From: Pseudorhodobacter antarcticus
Lineage (GTDB): Bacteria > Pseudomonadota > Alphaproteobacteria > Rhodobacterales > Rhodobacteraceae
Assembly: GCA_945860375.1 (NCBI GenBank)
Contig: CAMAQR010000080.1
Span: forward strand, 1 to 14,364
Direction: 5' to 3'
Length of the DNA: 14,364 bases
Part shown: piece by piece, positions 14,229 to 14,364 of the stretch
How positions within the stretch are numbered: the stretch's first letter is position 1
Layout of the letters: each line of letters begins with the position of its first letter
Made by a program: the position numbers and the translations under genes
The notes under the pieces: generated by a model
Databases searched by the model: none
Told to the model about the DNA's origin: nothing
What the model saw: only the letters and a program-made list of their open reading frames with translations

Positions 14229-14364
14229 ATGGATCTCCCATTCATGCCGAGCCAGATTGAACTCTGGCCGATCGAACGCTTGCGGCCCTATGCCCGCAAT
14301 GCGCGCTTACACAGCGACAATCAGATCGCGGTCTTGGCAGCCAACATGGTCAAGTTCGGCTGGA
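14229..14364 (+). CDS. ParB-N-domain protein, partial (phage DNA modification methylase type)
   Basis: Only the first 45 codons are in the window; ATG at 14229 or 14244. The N-terminus, SQIELWPIERLRPYARNAR followed by LHSDNQIAVLAANMVKFGW, is the start of a ParB/Srx-like domain. It is found in phage and prophage proteins that fuse this domain to a DNA methyltransferase and usually lie just before the terminase genes. The methyltransferase part would be outside the window, so that portion is inference. It probably marks the start of the late or packaging region. Confidence 0.72.
   Translation, partial: MDLPFMPSQIELWPIERLRPYARNARLHSDNQIAVLAANMVKFGW

Overview
The window looks alphaproteobacterial. 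The coding parts are GC-rich, the tRNA fragment near the left edge has the 3' half of an initiator tRNA-Met of the kind found in that class, and the integrase, transposase and phage replication genes resemble those of Rhodobacterales or Sphingomonadales accessory DNA. The genus cannot be settled by reading alone. The whole window is accessory DNA: a tRNA attachment site, a defence cluster broken by an insertion sequence, an integrase, and the early region of a prophage or related element.

Left edge (1-461): an AT-rich stretch with a terminator hairpin, the 3' half of an initiator tRNA gene on the minus strand (probable att core), and short direct repeats on both sides that could be integrase arm sites. 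Defence cluster (462-6701, minus strand): a WYL-domain regulator, an intact OLD-family ATPase/TOPRIM nuclease (GajA-like) and a UvrD-type helicase (GajB-like), ordered as one operon. Together they read as a Gabija system. The helicase gene is split by a 1364-bp IS5/IS1182-type element (1511-2874). It has 17-bp imperfect inverted repeats and an exact TTAA target duplication, and removing it with one TTAA copy restores a continuous 624-codon frame. Two plus-strand genes of unknown function (6861-7466 and 7549-8367) follow; the second looks more AT-rich than its neighbours.

Integrase and prophage early region (8376-12864): a complete tyrosine recombinase on the minus strand, then about 600 bp without a gene but full of a repeated composite motif, then a tightly packed plus-strand operon. 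The operon holds an excisionase-like HTH protein, a small unknown protein, a VRR-NUC nuclease, an HTH replication protein and an unknown protein, with every junction overlapping by ATGA. Five copies of a TGTCCGG-type motif, most carrying an inverted half-site, lie inside the replication gene, followed by an AT-richer, CAGTAA-repeated stretch. This resembles the lambda O layout and is the best candidate for a replication origin.

Right edge (12865-14364): the operon ends at a strong hairpin terminator. Then come an Abi-like HEPN gene, about 455 bp with no convincing gene but seven copies of a GGAAKCCACC decamer, another strong terminator, and the first 45 codons of a ParB-N-type protein of the sort that precedes phage DNA methylase/terminase genes. 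The layout suggests a prophage or phage-related island that carries defence cargo both at its att end and between its replication and late modules, with the Gabija cargo now disabled by a probably recent IS insertion.
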